DNA from: Nonomuraea wenchangensis
GTDB lineage: Bacteria; Actinomycetota; Actinomycetes; Streptosporangiales; Streptosporangiaceae
NCBI RefSeq assembly: GCF_900111685.1
Contig: NZ_FOHX01000003.1
Location: forward strand, 440,960 to 504,959
Reading direction: 5' to 3'
DNA: 64,000 bases
Both the position numbers and the translations under genes were made by a program. Under the pieces are notes generated by a model that worked only from the letters and a program-made list of their open reading frames with translations, made no database searches and was not told where the DNA came from. Shown here piece by piece: positions 43,408-53,042 of this stretch; the first letter of the stretch is position 1; every line of letters starts with the position of its first letter.

Positions 43408-44847
43408 TCAGGCGTAACCGGGCGGGCGCACCAGCGGGTGGGCGGCCTGGAGCTGGGCGGCGAGGCCGAGCAGGTGCGGCTCGCCGCCCGGCGGGGCGAC
43501 GAGCTGCACGCCGATCGGCAGCCCGCCGCTGTGCGTGGCGACGGGCACGGTGAGCGCGGGCCAGCCGCACATGTTCCAGGGTCCGGCGCCGGGGGCGAAG
43601 CGTACGTTCACCAGCAGGTTGCGCAGCAGCCCGCGCTCGCCCCACCGCTCGGCCCGTGGCGGCACGGTCGCCAGCACCGGCATGACCAGCGCGTCGGCGT
43701 TGTCGAACCACTGGTCTGCTCCGTAGGCGCGCCAGCGCTCGCGGCCCCGGCTGCCGTCGGCGCGTACGGCGGCGAGTGCCCGGCCGGCGCGGGCCAGCGA
43801 CCTGGTGCGCCGCTCCAGCCCGTCCCGGTCCAGGCCCTCGGCCGTCAGCGCGGCCTGGCGGAGCCAGGTGGCCACCGTGGCGGGGCCGAGCCAGGTTGGC
43901 AGCTTGCGGTCGTGCTCGACCACCGTGTGCCCGGCCACGCGCAGCGTCTCCGCCGCCGCGCGCACCGCCGCCTGGAACTCCTTGTCCACCGGCAGACCGG
44001 CCGGCAGCGGCTGCGGGGCGTAGGCCACCCGCAGGTCGAACGGCTCAGGCCCGGGGGGCGGCGGCTGCGGCTGCCACACCTCGGCGTCGTCGGCCCACAC
44101 CGAGCGCAGCATCGGCGGGCTCGGGTCCGTACGCCGCCCGGTCCGCCACGCCTCGGCCAGCGACGGGTCGGCGGCCAGCACCGACAGCGCGAGCGCCAGG
44201 TCCGCGGCGGTCGCGGCGATCGGGCCGTTCTCGGTCAGGCCGTCCCAGTCCTGCGCCGGCGCGGGCACCAGGCCGAGGCCGGGCTTGACGGCCAGCACGC
44301 CGCAGGCCGCGCCGGGGATGCGGAGGGAGCCGAGGCCGTCGTTGCCGAGCGCGAGCGGCACCATGCCGGCCGCCACGGCGGCGGCGCCGCCGGAGGACGA
44401 GCCGCCCGCGGTGCGCTCGTGGTTCCACGGGTTGCGTACGATGCCGTACGCGCTGTCGCCGACCGCCACCAGCCCCAGCTCCGGCAGGTTGGTCAGCCCG
44501 ATGACCAGCGCGCCCGCCGCGCGCAGCCGGGCGACGGTCTCGTGGTCACCGGCCGCGGGCGTGTCGGGGCTCGCCGCCGAGCCGTGCCGGGTGGGTTCGC
44601 CGGCGACCTCCAGGTTGTCCTTGACGGCCACCGGCACCCCGGCGAGCGGCAGCTCGGCCAGGTCGCGCCGTTTCTGCAGGGCCTGCGCCTCCTCGACGAC
44701 CTGCTCGCGGACCAGCCGGAACGCTCCGATCCTGGGCTCGCGCTCCGCGATGACGCGCAGATGTTCCTCGACGACGGTGACGGCGGTGACCTCTCCCTGC
44801 CGGACGGCCGTCGCGATCTCGATGGCGGACCTGCCTGCCCACAACAT
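43408..44847 (-). CDS. amidase signature family hydrolase
   Basis: A 479-aa protein of the amidase signature family. The Ser-cisSer-Lys triad is visible: Lys in GVPVAVKDNLEVAG, Ser residues in HERTAGGSSSGGAAAVAAGM, with LGNDGLGSLRIPGAACGVLA and GPIAATAADLALAL. Family members hydrolyse amides of many kinds, so the substrate is open. ATG at 44847 is used; the open frame continues upstream to 44946. Confidence 0.93.
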   Translation of the reverse strand: MLWAGRSAIEIATAVRQGEVTAVTVVEEHLRVIAEREPRIGAFRLVREQVVEEAQALQKRRDLAELPLAGVPVAVKDNLEVAGEPTRHGSAASPDTPAAGDHETVARLRAAGALVIGLTNLPELGLVAVGDSAYGIVRNPWNHERTAGGSSSGGAAAVAAGMVPLALGNDGLGSLRIPGAACGVLAVKPGLGLVPAPAQDWDGLTENGPIAATAADLALALSVLAADPSLAEAWRTGRRTDPSPPMLRSVWADDAEVWQPQPPPPGPEPFDLRVAYAPQPLPAGLPVDKEFQAAVRAAAETLRVAGHTVVEHDRKLPTWLGPATVATWLRQAALTAEGLDRDGLERRTRSLARAGRALAAVRADGSRGRERWRAYGADQWFDNADALVMPVLATVPPRAERWGERGLLRNLLVNVRFAPGAGPWNMCGWPALTVPVATHSGGLPIGVQLVAPPGGEPHLLGLAAQLQAAHPLVRPPGYA

Positions 44848-44930
44848 GTCTAGAGTGTGCAGGGTTTCACTCTTCGTTGCGAGATGTTGCGCGAGATGGC
44901 CCCAGATAGCAACCGATAGGATCCGAACAC

Positions 44931-45904
44931 GTGATCCACGCTTCACTCGCCACCGGCCAGCGCTCCCTCGGCGACCGCGACACCGTCTATCCGTTGTTCC
45001 CGCCCCTGACCCGCGGCTGCCCCGCCACCAGCACCGGCGAGCTCGCCTACCCCCTTGAGGTCGGCTACGACTACGACCGCGTCGACCGCCGCCTGTTCGA
45101 CCAGGAGCCCGGCCCCGACCTCGCGCGCTGGGCGCCGCTGCTGCCGCCGCTCGCCGCGCCTACCTTGGGCGAGGGCGGCACTCCACTGCTGGAGCTGGAG
45201 GGCGTCTTCGTCAAGGACGAGTCCCGCAACCCGACCTGGTCGCACAAGGACCGGCTCAACCGGGTCACGGTGAGCGCCGCCGTCGCCGCGGGCGCGCCCG
45301 GCGTCGTCGTCGCCTCCTCCGGCAACCACGGGGCCTCGGCCGCCGCCTACGCCCCGAGGGCTACAAGACCATCGCCTACGAGCTGTTCCTGCAGCTCGGC
45401 ACGGTGCCCGCGGCGGTGTTCGCGCCCACGGGCTACGCCGAGCTGCTGTTCGGGATCTGGAAGGGCTTCACCGAGCTGCGGCTGCTCGGGCTGAGCGAGG
45501 CGACGCCGCGCATGTACGCCTGCGAGAGCGCGGCCGGCGGCCCCCACGCGCACGCCCTCGGCACCGGCGCGCCCGCCGCGATCGTCGGGACCGGGCCGAG
45601 CGCGGCGTACAGCATCCTGTGCGAGGTCGGCGGCCACCGGGGCGTGCTGGCCGTGCGGGAGAGCGGCGGCGAGGCGGTCAGGGTGAGCGACGACGAGCTG
45701 CGTACGGCCCAGCGCGACCTCGCCCGGCACGGGCTGTGGCAGGAGCTGTCGGGGGCGGCGGGGCTGGCCGCGTACCGGAGGCTGGGGCGCGCGTTCGACG
45801 GGCCGGTGGTGTGCGTCGCGACCTCCAGCGGGTTCAAGGACTTCGGGGTCGGCGAGCGGACCTTCCCCGTGACCGAGAACCCCACGCTGGAGGATCTGCG
45901 CTAG
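44931..45904 (+). pseudogene. threonine synthase-like PLP enzyme, broken by an internal deletion
   Basis: The first 140 codons from GTG 44931 match PLP-dependent threonine synthase-like enzymes: GTPLLELEGVFVKDES, the PLP lysine in PTWSHKDRLNRV, and VVASSGNHGASAAAYA. At about 45351 this frame leaves the family. The next frame then runs EGYKTIAYELFLQLGTVPAA with VFAPTGYAELLFGIWKGFTE through to LEDLR at 45904. Family members have about 60 more residues between these parts, so roughly 180-200 bp that are not a multiple of three are missing. The gene cannot make an intact enzyme unless this is an assembly error. Confidence 0.8.
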
Positions 45905-46563
45905 CCCTTCAGCCAGACGCGCAGCGGGCCCGCGGTCTCGAAGCCGTGCCGCAGGGCGGCGGAGGGGTCCTGTTCGTAGCCGACCAGCGGGCGGCCGGGG
46001 AAACGGGCGGCGGCCGCCGCGACGACGCCGGCCCAGGCGGTGTCCTCGTCGCAGCCCGTGGCGAACACGTTGGAGACGCCGACGACCCGTTCGCGCGGCG
46101 TGAGCACGCAGCCGCAGACCAGCTCGCCCCCGATCCGGCCGGACAGAACGCTCACCTCGGCGAGCAGCGCGGCCGGGAACAGCCCGCTCACCTCGCCGTC
46201 GAAGCACGCCCGCTCCCACTCGGGCAGCGTGCCGGGCGTGGCCTCCTCCCACCCGACCGGGGACGGGCCCGCCACCAGCGCGGGGTGGTGGATCCACCGC
46301 GCCTCGAACAGCACGTCGAAGCCCGGCAGGTCGAGCGTGGCGAAGCTGTCCTTGACGCTCGCCCCGGGGCCCGCGTCGATGCCGCCGAGCACGTCGGCGG
46401 CGGTCGCGGCGGGGGAGAGCGTCACCGCGTCGGGATAGTAGAGCGGCGTCCTGACGGCGCTGGTCCAGGCCCGCTCGGCGAACGCGCCGCCGGAGCCGTG
46501 GGCGCGGCACATGGTGTCGCACCACTCGGCGTTGTCGCGGGCGGCCAGCTCGGCGATGGTCAT
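45901..46563 (-). CDS. GNAT-like protein of unknown acceptor
   Basis: A 220-aa protein from ATG 46563, which overlaps the HrpB stop (ATGA). The C-terminal half resembles the GNAT fold (VSGLFPAALLAEVSVLSGRI, VVGVSNVFATGCDEDTAWAG, then SAALRHGFETAGPLRVWL), but the acetyl-CoA loop is weak, so catalysis is uncertain. Co-translated with the helicase gene upstream. Confidence 0.65.
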   Translation of the reverse strand: MTIAELAARDNAEWCDTMCRAHGSGGAFAERAWTSAVRTPLYYPDAVTLSPAATAADVLGGIDAGPGASVKDSFATLDLPGFDVLFEARWIHHPALVAGPSPVGWEEATPGTLPEWERACFDGEVSGLFPAALLAEVSVLSGRIGGELVCGCVLTPRERVVGVSNVFATGCDEDTAWAGVVAAAAARFPGRPLVGYEQDPSAALRHGFETAGPLRVWLKG

Positions 46564-48962
46564 GAGCGGTTCCTGGGGTTCGTACGGCGGGTGGGCGGCG
46601 CGGTCAGCGGGTCCTCCGGCCAGGGATGCTTCGGATAACGACCGCGCAGCTCCGCGCGTACGGCACGATAGCCCTCCGCCCAGAACGAGGCGAGATCGGC
46701 CGTCACCGCCACCGGGCGGCCCGCCGGGGACAGCAGGTGCACCAGCACCGGTACGCCCGCGATCCGCGGCGTCTCCCGCAGGCCGAACAGCTCCTGCAGC
46801 TTCACCGCCAGCACCGGCTGCTCGCCCGAGTAGTCCACGCGTACGTGCGACCCGCTCGGCACCTCGACGCGCTCGGGCGCGGCCACGTCCAGGCGCTCGC
46901 TCCACGGGACCAGCCGGCGCAGGGCCTGGGCCACGTCGATCCGTTCCAGGTCGGCGCGGCGGCGGGCGCGCGACAGCTCGGGCTCCAGCCACCGGTCGGC
47001 CAGGGTCACGAGGTCGTCCACGGGCGGCCAGGGGTCGCCGAGCGCCCGGTGGCAGAAGGCCAGCCGGTCGCGCAGCTCCTTCGCCTGCCTGGTCCAGGTC
47101 AGCACGTCCTCCGTACGCAGGCCGTGCAGGAGCGCGGGGCGGACGTCGGCGCCCTCGATGGGGGTGGCGGACAGCTCGATCGCGCCCAGGCGCTCGACGG
47201 TGCGGGCCACGACGTCGCCGCGCCGCCCGCCGGGCGGCACCCGCCACTCGACCTCGTCCTCGTACGTGATCGGATGGGCGAGCCTGGCGATCTCCTCGTC
47301 GATGGCCACCGCCTGGCGGACCCGCGCCGAGGCCGCGCCGGTGGGGCGGTCGGCCACCGCGACGGCCAGCCACGGCGCGCTCTGGAGCCGTGAGCCGTCG
47401 GGGAGCAGGGCCTGGGTGCCCGAGGCCATCAGGTAGCCGCCGCCGCGCCGGCGCGCCACCCGCTCGGGGAACGCCAGCGCCACGACCAGCCCCGCCACGG
47501 CGTCGTCCGAAGCGTCCTCCGATCCGGGGGAGGCGGTGCGGCGGAGGCGGCGGGTCTCCTGGCGCCAGCGGGCGGCGAAGCCGGTGCCGCCGCGCCGCGC
47601 CGTACGCCAGACCTCCACGAGGTCGTCACCGGCGTCCCTCGGCAGCTGCTCGGAGAGCAGGGCCACCACCTCGGCGGCGCGCGGCCCGCCGTCGAGCAGC
47701 GCGCGGGCCAGCCGCGGGTGGACGCCCGCGAGCGCCATCCGCCGCCCCCGCCCCGTCACCCTGCCGCCGGCGTCCAGCGCGCCGAGTGCGGCGAGCGTGC
47801 GGGCGGCGGCCGACATGGCGGCCGGGGGCGGCGGGTCGAGCAGCGCGAGGCCGTTCGCGTCCGGATCACCCCAGCAGGCCGCCTGCAGCGCGAAGCCGGT
47901 CAGGTCGGCGAGCGCGATCTCCGGCCGCGGCTGCTCGGCCAGCCGCTCGTGCTCGGCCTCCGTCCAGCAGCGGTAGACCGCTCCGGGGGCCTCGCGGCCC
48001 GCCCGGCCGGCGCGCTGCCCGGCCGCCGCCTTCGACACGCGTACGGTGGTCAGCGAGCCGAGCCCGCGCGCGTGGTCGGTGCGCGGCTCCCGCGCCAGCC
48101 CCGAGTCCACGACCACCCGCACCCCGGGGACGGTCAGGCTCGACTCGGCCACGGACGTGGCGAGCACCACGCGGCGGGCCGCCCCGGCGGCGAGGACGGC
48201 GTCCTGCACGTGGGCGGGCGCCTGCCCGTGCACCTGGAGCACGTCCACGTCCAGCCCCGCGAGCAGCCCGGCCACCCTGGCGATCTCGCCGACGCCCGGC
48301 AGGAAGCACAGCACGTCGCCGTCGCGCTCGGCGAGCGCGCGCCGCACCACGGCGGCGACGTGCGCGAGCAGGGCCGGGTCGACACGCAGGCCGTGCGGCG
48401 GCGCGACCGGGCGCGGCGGCGGCGCCCAGACGGTCTCGACCGGGTGCGCCACGCCGCTCGCCGCCACCACCGGGCCGCCGAGCAGGCCGGACCAGCGCCC
48501 GGCGTCGGCGGTGGCCGAGGCCGCGACGAGCCGCAGGTCGGGCCGGAGCGTGGCGCGTACGTCGAGCAGGAAGGCGAGCGCGGTGTCGGCGTCCAGGTGC
48601 CGCTCGTGGCATTCGTCCAGGATGACGGCGTCGATCCCGGCCAGCTCCTGGTCCCGCTGGAGGCGCTGGAGCAGCACGCCGGTGGTGACCACCTCGACCA
48701 TGGGGTTGGCCCCGGTGTGGCGCTCGCCGCGGATGGTATAGCTGACGCCCATGCGCCGGGCGGCGGCGCGCACCGCGAGCCGGCGCGGCTCGGCCACCAG
48801 CACCCGCATCCCGGCCTCGGCCAGGGCGAGCGGGACGACGGTCGTCTTGCCGGTGCCGGGCGGCGCGGTCAGCACGGCCGTCCCCGGCCCGTCGAGAACG
48901 CCCAGCAGGTCGGGCAGGACGTCCCGGATGGGCAGGGTGTCCCAGGTCGTGTCCCAGGTCAC
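46560..48962 (-). CDS. hrpB: ATP-dependent helicase HrpB
   Basis: An 800-aa DExH-box helicase: Walker A TAPPGTGKTTVVPLALAEAG, DEXH box VILDECHERHLDADTALAFL, motif III LVAASATADAGRW, and C-terminal motifs VVLATSVAESSLTVPGVRVV and KAAAGQRAGRAGREAPGAVY. The HrpB-specific C-terminal region is present (KHPWPEDPL near the end). Likely an RNA helicase; bacterial role poorly known. Starts overlapping the ArsR gene by 4 nt. Confidence 0.95.
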   Translation of the reverse strand: MTWDTTWDTLPIRDVLPDLLGVLDGPGTAVLTAPPGTGKTTVVPLALAEAGMRVLVAEPRRLAVRAAARRMGVSYTIRGERHTGANPMVEVVTTGVLLQRLQRDQELAGIDAVILDECHERHLDADTALAFLLDVRATLRPDLRLVAASATADAGRWSGLLGGPVVAASGVAHPVETVWAPPPRPVAPPHGLRVDPALLAHVAAVVRRALAERDGDVLCFLPGVGEIARVAGLLAGLDVDVLQVHGQAPAHVQDAVLAAGAARRVVLATSVAESSLTVPGVRVVVDSGLAREPRTDHARGLGSLTTVRVSKAAAGQRAGRAGREAPGAVYRCWTEAEHERLAEQPRPEIALADLTGFALQAACWGDPDANGLALLDPPPPAAMSAAARTLAALGALDAGGRVTGRGRRMALAGVHPRLARALLDGGPRAAEVVALLSEQLPRDAGDDLVEVWRTARRGGTGFAARWRQETRRLRRTASPGSEDASDDAVAGLVVALAFPERVARRRGGGYLMASGTQALLPDGSRLQSAPWLAVAVADRPTGAASARVRQAVAIDEEIARLAHPITYEDEVEWRVPPGGRRGDVVARTVERLGAIELSATPIEGADVRPALLHGLRTEDVLTWTRQAKELRDRLAFCHRALGDPWPPVDDLVTLADRWLEPELSRARRRADLERIDVAQALRRLVPWSERLDVAAPERVEVPSGSHVRVDYSGEQPVLAVKLQELFGLRETPRIAGVPVLVHLLSPAGRPVAVTADLASFWAEGYRAVRAELRGRYPKHPWPEDPLTAPPTRRTNPRNRS

Positions 48963-49282
48963 GGGCGGCCCACGCCCAGCACGGAGTTGAGCACCGAGTC
49001 GAGCAGGCCGGGGAAGCGGCGGTCGAGGTCGTCGCGGCGCAGGCTCATGTACTTCAGCCTGCCCACCTGCTTGGTGAGCACCACGCCGGCCTCGCGCAGC
49101 ATGCGGTAGTGGTGCGAGGCCGTGGACTTGTGGACGCCGAGGTCGTCGCCGGCCACGGTGCAGGTCATCTCGCCGGCCACCGCGAGCCGGGCGACGATCT
49201 CCAGCCGGACGGGGTCGGACAGCGCCCGCAGAACCTCGGTGAGCTCGATGTTCTCCGTGGCGGGGTGAGGCAGCAGGCGCAT
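48959..49282 (-). CDS. ArsR-family transcriptional regulator
   Basis: A 107-aa winged-helix protein: LTEVLRALSDPVRLEIVARL, DDLGVHKSTASHHYRMLREA and GVVLTKQVGRLKYMSLRRDD. The ELCVCDL-type metal site is missing (the only Cys is in EMTCTVAG), so a non-metal or redox signal is likelier. Divergent from an MFS exporter; probable repressor of it. Confidence 0.9.
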   Translation of the reverse strand: MRLLPHPATENIELTEVLRALSDPVRLEIVARLAVAGEMTCTVAGDDLGVHKSTASHHYRMLREAGVVLTKQVGRLKYMSLRRDDLDRRFPGLLDSVLNSVLGVGRP

Positions 49283-49324
49283 GGCTGGAACCCTACCTCC
49301 GTTTTATTGTTTGACAACGATCCA

Positions 49325-49352
49325 ACTATACGTCAGTTTGATGGACGTCCAA
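49325..49352 (-). promoter_or_regulatory. promoter of the ArsR-hrpB-GNAT operon
   Basis: On the minus strand, TTGGAC (49352-49347), 16-nt spacer, TATAGT (49330-49325): a good vegetative promoter ending about 43 nt before the ArsR ATG. It lies in the short divergent region shared with the MFS gene. Confidence 0.6.
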
Positions 49353-49374
49353 TTGTTGTGTCGTGGAGGCTTCA

Positions 49375-50511
49375 TTGAGCGCGCGGCTCTACCCCCTGGC
49401 CGTCGGGAACTTCGCCCTCGGCACCGGCATGTTCGTCACCGCCGGGTTGCTCCCGCCCATCTCGGCCGACCTCGGCGTCTCGCGCTCGGCCGCGGGGCAG
49501 CTCATGACGGTGTTCGCGCTGGCGTACGCGGTGCTCTCGCCCCTGCTGGCCGCCCTGACGGCGCGCATGCCGCGCAGACGGCTGCTGCTGCTCGCCATGG
49601 GCGTCTTCGTGGCGGGGAACGTGCTGACGGCGCTCGCGCCGACGTACCCGTTAGTGCTGGCCACGCGGGTGCTCGCGGCGGCGGGCGCGGCCATGTTCAC
49701 CCCGACCGCGTCCGGCGTGGCCAACGCGCTGAGCACGCCCGAGCGGCGCGGGCGGGCGCTCGCGCTGGTGATGGGCGGGCTGAGCGTGTCCTCGGCGATC
49801 GGCGTGCCGCTCGGCACCTGGCTGGGCGGCGAGGCCGGCTGGCGGGCCACGCTCTGGATGGTGACCGGGCTCGGCGTGGTGGGGCTGGCCTGGGTGGCCG
49901 CCGTGGTGCCCGAGGTCAGGATGCCCGCGTCCGGGCGGCTGCGCGAGCGCTTCGCGCCGCTGGCCGAACGGCCGGTGCTGGCGGTCCTGGCGACGCAGTT
50001 GCTGATGTTCGCGGCGGGGTTCACCGCCTACACCTACATCGGGTCGCTGTTCGACCTGCCGCTGACGGCCGTGCTCTGGGCGTGGGGGCTCGGCGGCGTC
50101 GCCGGCAACCAGCTCGGCGGCCGGCTCACCGACCTGTACGGCCCCCGCCGGATGATCATCGTCGGCCTGGCCGCGTCCACCGTCTTCCTGGCCCTCATCC
50201 CGGTCGCCAACCTCGCCCTGCCCGTCGCGCTGGTGTGGGCGTTCCTGTGGGGCGCGCTCGGCTGGCTGATCGCCCCGGCGCAGCAGTTCAGGACCGTGGC
50301 CGCGGTGCCGGACAACGTGCCGATCGGGCTCGGGCTGCTGTCGTCCGCGCAGTACCTCGGGCTGTTCGTTGCGGGGCTGGCGGGCGGCGCGGCACTCGAC
50401 TGGTTCGGCCGGACCGGGGTGACGGTGGTCGCCACCGCGTTCGGGCTGACGGCCCTGGTCGTGACGCTGGTCACGTACCGGCCGGCGCGGACGCCGGTGC
50501 CGGTGGCCTAG
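49375..50511 (+). CDS. MFS transporter, drug/sugar efflux type
   Basis: A 378-aa, 12-helix major facilitator of the DHA1/AraJ type. Helix 2-3 loop motif A reads LLAALTARMPRRRLLLLAMG; other segments are PTASGVANALSTPERRGRAL and LGGRLTDLYGPRRMIIVGLA. TTG at 49375 has GGAGG 5 nt upstream and is preferred over GTG at 49363. Divergent from an ArsR repressor; the substrate is unknown. Confidence 0.9.
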   Translation: MSARLYPLAVGNFALGTGMFVTAGLLPPISADLGVSRSAAGQLMTVFALAYAVLSPLLAALTARMPRRRLLLLAMGVFVAGNVLTALAPTYPLVLATRVLAAAGAAMFTPTASGVANALSTPERRGRALALVMGGLSVSSAIGVPLGTWLGGEAGWRATLWMVTGLGVVGLAWVAAVVPEVRMPASGRLRERFAPLAERPVLAVLATQLLMFAAGFTAYTYIGSLFDLPLTAVLWAWGLGGVAGNQLGGRLTDLYGPRRMIIVGLAASTVFLALIPVANLALPVALVWAFLWGALGWLIAPAQQFRTVAAVPDNVPIGLGLLSSAQYLGLFVAGLAGGAALDWFGRTGVTVVATAFGLTALVVTLVTYRPARTPVPVA

Positions 50512-50564
50512 CCTGCCGGGCGATCTTCTCCCTCCCGTAGCGGACGGCGGATCGTCCGGCAGGC
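50511..50564 (+). terminator. hairpin terminator after the MFS gene
   Basis: GCCTGCCGG (50511-50519) pairs with CCGGCAGGC (50556-50564), extended by CGATC (50521-50525) with GATCG (50550-50554), leaving a 24-nt loop. No T-run follows. Confidence 0.55.
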
Positions 50565-50603
50565 GGACGACCGCTCGCGGAAGCGGCGCCTACCGTTCGC
50601 GGC

Positions 50604-51296
50604 ATGTTGAAGAACCAGGTGACCTTCCGCCGCGTCACGGCAGGCGTCCTGCTGATCGTGGCCCCGCTGCTCCAGGCCGTCGCCGTCGTCGTCGACCCGG
50701 GAACCTGGGGCGACGACCGCGAGGCCGTCAGCTTCGGCGACAACCCCGCGCTCGCGCAGGTCCAGTCCGCCCTCTACCACTGGTCGTGGATGCTCATGGC
50801 CGTCGCCGTGCTCGGGCTCGTGCACTTCACCCGGCGCAGGGCCAGCGTGCTCGGGCACGTCAGCGGCGGCCTGACGATCCTCGGCTACCTCGCGCTGTCG
50901 GCGCTGCTGATGATCGACCCCGTCGAGTGGTATCTCGGGCAGCGCAACTCCCCCGAGCAGGCGCAGAAGATCCTCGACGAGATGCTGAACCTGCCCGGCG
51001 TCATCTTCGGCTTCCAGATGCCGTGGATGTTCTTCGGCATCCTCGGCCTGCCGGTGGTGCTGCTCGCGGTCTGGCGGGCCGGCGCCGTGCACTGGTGGGT
51101 GCCGCTGGTCGTCGGCGTCGGCTACGTCGGCTCGTTCGCCGTCGACTACGGCCCGCTCACGGTGCCGCTCTGGGTCGGGCCCGCCGTGGCGCTCGGCTGG
51201 GTGGGCGTGAAGGTGCTGCGGATGGGGGACGCGGCCTGGGCCGCCTACTATCCGGCGCCGGTGCCCGCACCCGTGACCGAGGGCGCGCCCGCCTGA
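50604..51296 (+). CDS. hypothetical membrane protein
   Basis: A 230-aa protein with six hydrophobic helices (VTAGVLLIVAPLLQAVAVVV, WSWMLMAVAVLGLVHF, LTILGYLALSALLMI, MPWMFFGILGLPVVLLAVW, HWWVPLVVGVGYVGSFAVDY, WVGPAVALGWVGVKVL). Its 3' end overlaps the convergent uppP by 49 nt. No family recognised. Confidence 0.7.
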   Translation: MLKNQVTFRRVTAGVLLIVAPLLQAVAVVVDPGTWGDDREAVSFGDNPALAQVQSALYHWSWMLMAVAVLGLVHFTRRRASVLGHVSGGLTILGYLALSALLMIDPVEWYLGQRNSPEQAQKILDEMLNLPGVIFGFQMPWMFFGILGLPVVLLAVWRAGAVHWWVPLVVGVGYVGSFAVDYGPLTVPLWVGPAVALGWVGVKVLRMGDAAWAAYYPAPVPAPVTEGAPA

Positions 51297-52117
51297 GGGT
51301 CGAGCCAGCCCATGCTGATCGCGAAGAGGATGAAGAGCCCCAGGAGGATCCGGTAGACCACGAAACCGGTGAACTTGTGCGTGCTGATGTACCGCAGGAA
51401 CCAGGACACCGCCGCGTAGCCGACGGCGAACGAGATGACGGTGGCGAGGATGGTCGGCCCCCAGTCGGGGGCCGGCCCTTCGCCGATGTCCTTCAGCTCG
51501 AACAGCCCCGACGCCAGCACGGCCGGGATGGCCAGCAGGAACGAGTATTTGGCGGCGTCCTCGCGGCGGTAGTCGAGCAGCAGGCCGGCGGTGACGGTGC
51601 CGCCCGAGCGGGACACGCCGGGGATGAGCGCGAGCGCCTGGGCGAAGCCGTAGACGACGGCGTGGGTGAAGCTGAGGTGGCGCTCCAGCGTCAGCTTGTT
51701 GCGGGCGGTGTGGTCGGCGAACCACAGGATGACCGCGAAGACGATCAGCGTCGTGCTGACCAGCCGCAGGTCGCGGAAGACGGTCTCGATCTGGTCCTTC
51801 AGCAGCAGGCCGAGGATGCCGATGGGCAGCGTGCCGGCGATGACGTACCAGCCCATGCGGGCCGCCCAGTGGCCGCGCAGCTCCTTGTCGAACAGGGATC
51901 TGGTCCAGGTGGAGATGATCTCCCAGATCTCCTTGCGGAAGTAGATGAGCACCGCGGCCTCGGTGCCGAGCTGGATGACCGCGGTGAACGCCGCGCCGGG
52001 ATCGGGCCATCCGGCGAAGGCGGACACCACGCGGATGTGGGCGCTGGAGGAGATCGGCAGGAACTCCGTGAGCCCCTGGACCAACCCCAAGATCACCGCT
52101 TCCAGCCAGCCGATCAC
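51248..52117 (-). CDS. uppP: undecaprenyl-diphosphate phosphatase
   Basis: A 289-aa membrane phosphatase of the BacA/UppP type that regenerates undecaprenyl phosphate for wall synthesis, outer face of the membrane. Motif 1 GLVQGLTEFLPISSSAHIRV with the catalytic Glu and Ser residues; motif 2 LIPGVSRSGGTVTAGLLLDY with the catalytic Arg; eight or more helices. ATG at 52117. Confidence 0.96.
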   Translation of the reverse strand: MIGWLEAVILGLVQGLTEFLPISSSAHIRVVSAFAGWPDPGAAFTAVIQLGTEAAVLIYFRKEIWEIISTWTRSLFDKELRGHWAARMGWYVIAGTLPIGILGLLLKDQIETVFRDLRLVSTTLIVFAVILWFADHTARNKLTLERHLSFTHAVVYGFAQALALIPGVSRSGGTVTAGLLLDYRREDAAKYSFLLAIPAVLASGLFELKDIGEGPAPDWGPTILATVISFAVGYAAVSWFLRYISTHKFTGFVVYRILLGLFILFAISMGWLDPQAGAPSVTGAGTGAG

Positions 52118-52158
52118 GCGGACATCCTTCCAACACGTGCGAAGTGACGAAGGCGAGG

Positions 52159-52968
52159 CTAGCGGAACCGGTGGGCGTTGGCGCGGGCGAAGTCGACGAA
52201 GTCACGCGCCGGCCGGCCGAGGGCTCGCGGCACGCCGTCGGCGACGCTCGCGTTGCGGCCGTCCAGGATGCCGGTGAACAGGGCAGACAGCCCTTCCGCC
52301 TCCTCGCGCGGCACGCCGTGCGCGACGGCGCCGGCCACGTAATCCTCGGGCGTCACCCGGGTGAAGACGACCGGCCGGCCGACAGCCGCCGCCAGCTCCT
52401 CGGCCGCCTGGGCGAACGTCAGCAGCCGAGGCCCGGTCAGCTCGTACACCTGGCCCGCGTGGCCGCCGTCCCCGGCGAGCGCGGCCGCGGCCACGTCGGC
52501 GATGTCGTCGGCGTCCACGAACGGCTCCGGCACGTCCGCGGCCGGCAGCGCGATGACGCCGGCGCGCACCGGCTCCAGGATGAAGCCCTCGCTGAAGTTC
52601 TGCATGAACCAGCTGCAACGCACGATCGTCCACTCCGCGCCGGACTCCTGAACCGTGCGCTCGCTCGCCTGCGCCTCCGGCTCGCCCCGGCCCGACAGCA
52701 GCACCAGCCGGCGCACGCCGGAGCGCACGGCCAGCTCGGTGAACGCCTTCACGTCGTCGTACGCGCCGGGAAAGGCCAGGTCGGGATAGTAGGAGACGTA
52801 CGCCGCCGTCACGCCCTCCAGCGCGGCGGGCCAGGTCGAGCGGTCCTCCCAGGCGAAGGACGGCGTGGCGGAGCGGGAGCCGACGCGCACGCTCAGCCCG
52901 CGGGCGGTGAGCCGGTCGGCGACGCGGCGGCCGGTCTTGCCCGTGCCGCCCAGAACCAGAATCGTCAT
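52159..52968 (-). CDS. NmrA-like NAD(P)-binding protein
   Basis: A 269-aa atypical short-chain dehydrogenase: MTILVLGGTGKTGRRVADRL (Rossmann GGTGKTG), VRRLVLLSGRGEPEAQASER, TIVRCSWFMQNFSEGF, and ELTGPRLLTFAQAAEELAAA. No Tyr-x3-Lys pair, as usual for NmrA/azoreductase-like members, which act as reductases or redox sensors. Divergent from an AraC regulator 74 nt away. Confidence 0.87.
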   Translation of the reverse strand: MTILVLGGTGKTGRRVADRLTARGLSVRVGSRSATPSFAWEDRSTWPAALEGVTAAYVSYYPDLAFPGAYDDVKAFTELAVRSGVRRLVLLSGRGEPEAQASERTVQESGAEWTIVRCSWFMQNFSEGFILEPVRAGVIALPAADVPEPFVDADDIADVAAAALAGDGGHAGQVYELTGPRLLTFAQAAEELAAAVGRPVVFTRVTPEDYVAGAVAHGVPREEAEGLSALFTGILDGRNASVADGVPRALGRPARDFVDFARANAHRFR

Positions 52969-53042
52969 GGATCCAGTAAGCCGCCTGCCCGTAAGACTCT
53001 CCATGGTTGAGAAGCGCAAAGGCATATGCGATCGTCTAACTC

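Noticed and set aside
43408-44847. GatA (glutamyl-tRNA amidotransferase subunit A) for the amidase
   Set aside because: No gatB or gatC nearby and the sequence between motifs differs; a general amidase signature hydrolase is the safer call.
44860-44935. Possible tRNA-like sequence between amidase and the threonine synthase-like pseudogene
   Set aside because: No acceptor, D or T arm can be paired; probably a promoter region.
45345-45365. Programmed frameshift in the threonine synthase-like gene
   Set aside because: A shift alone cannot restore about 60 missing family residues; deletion explains the data better.
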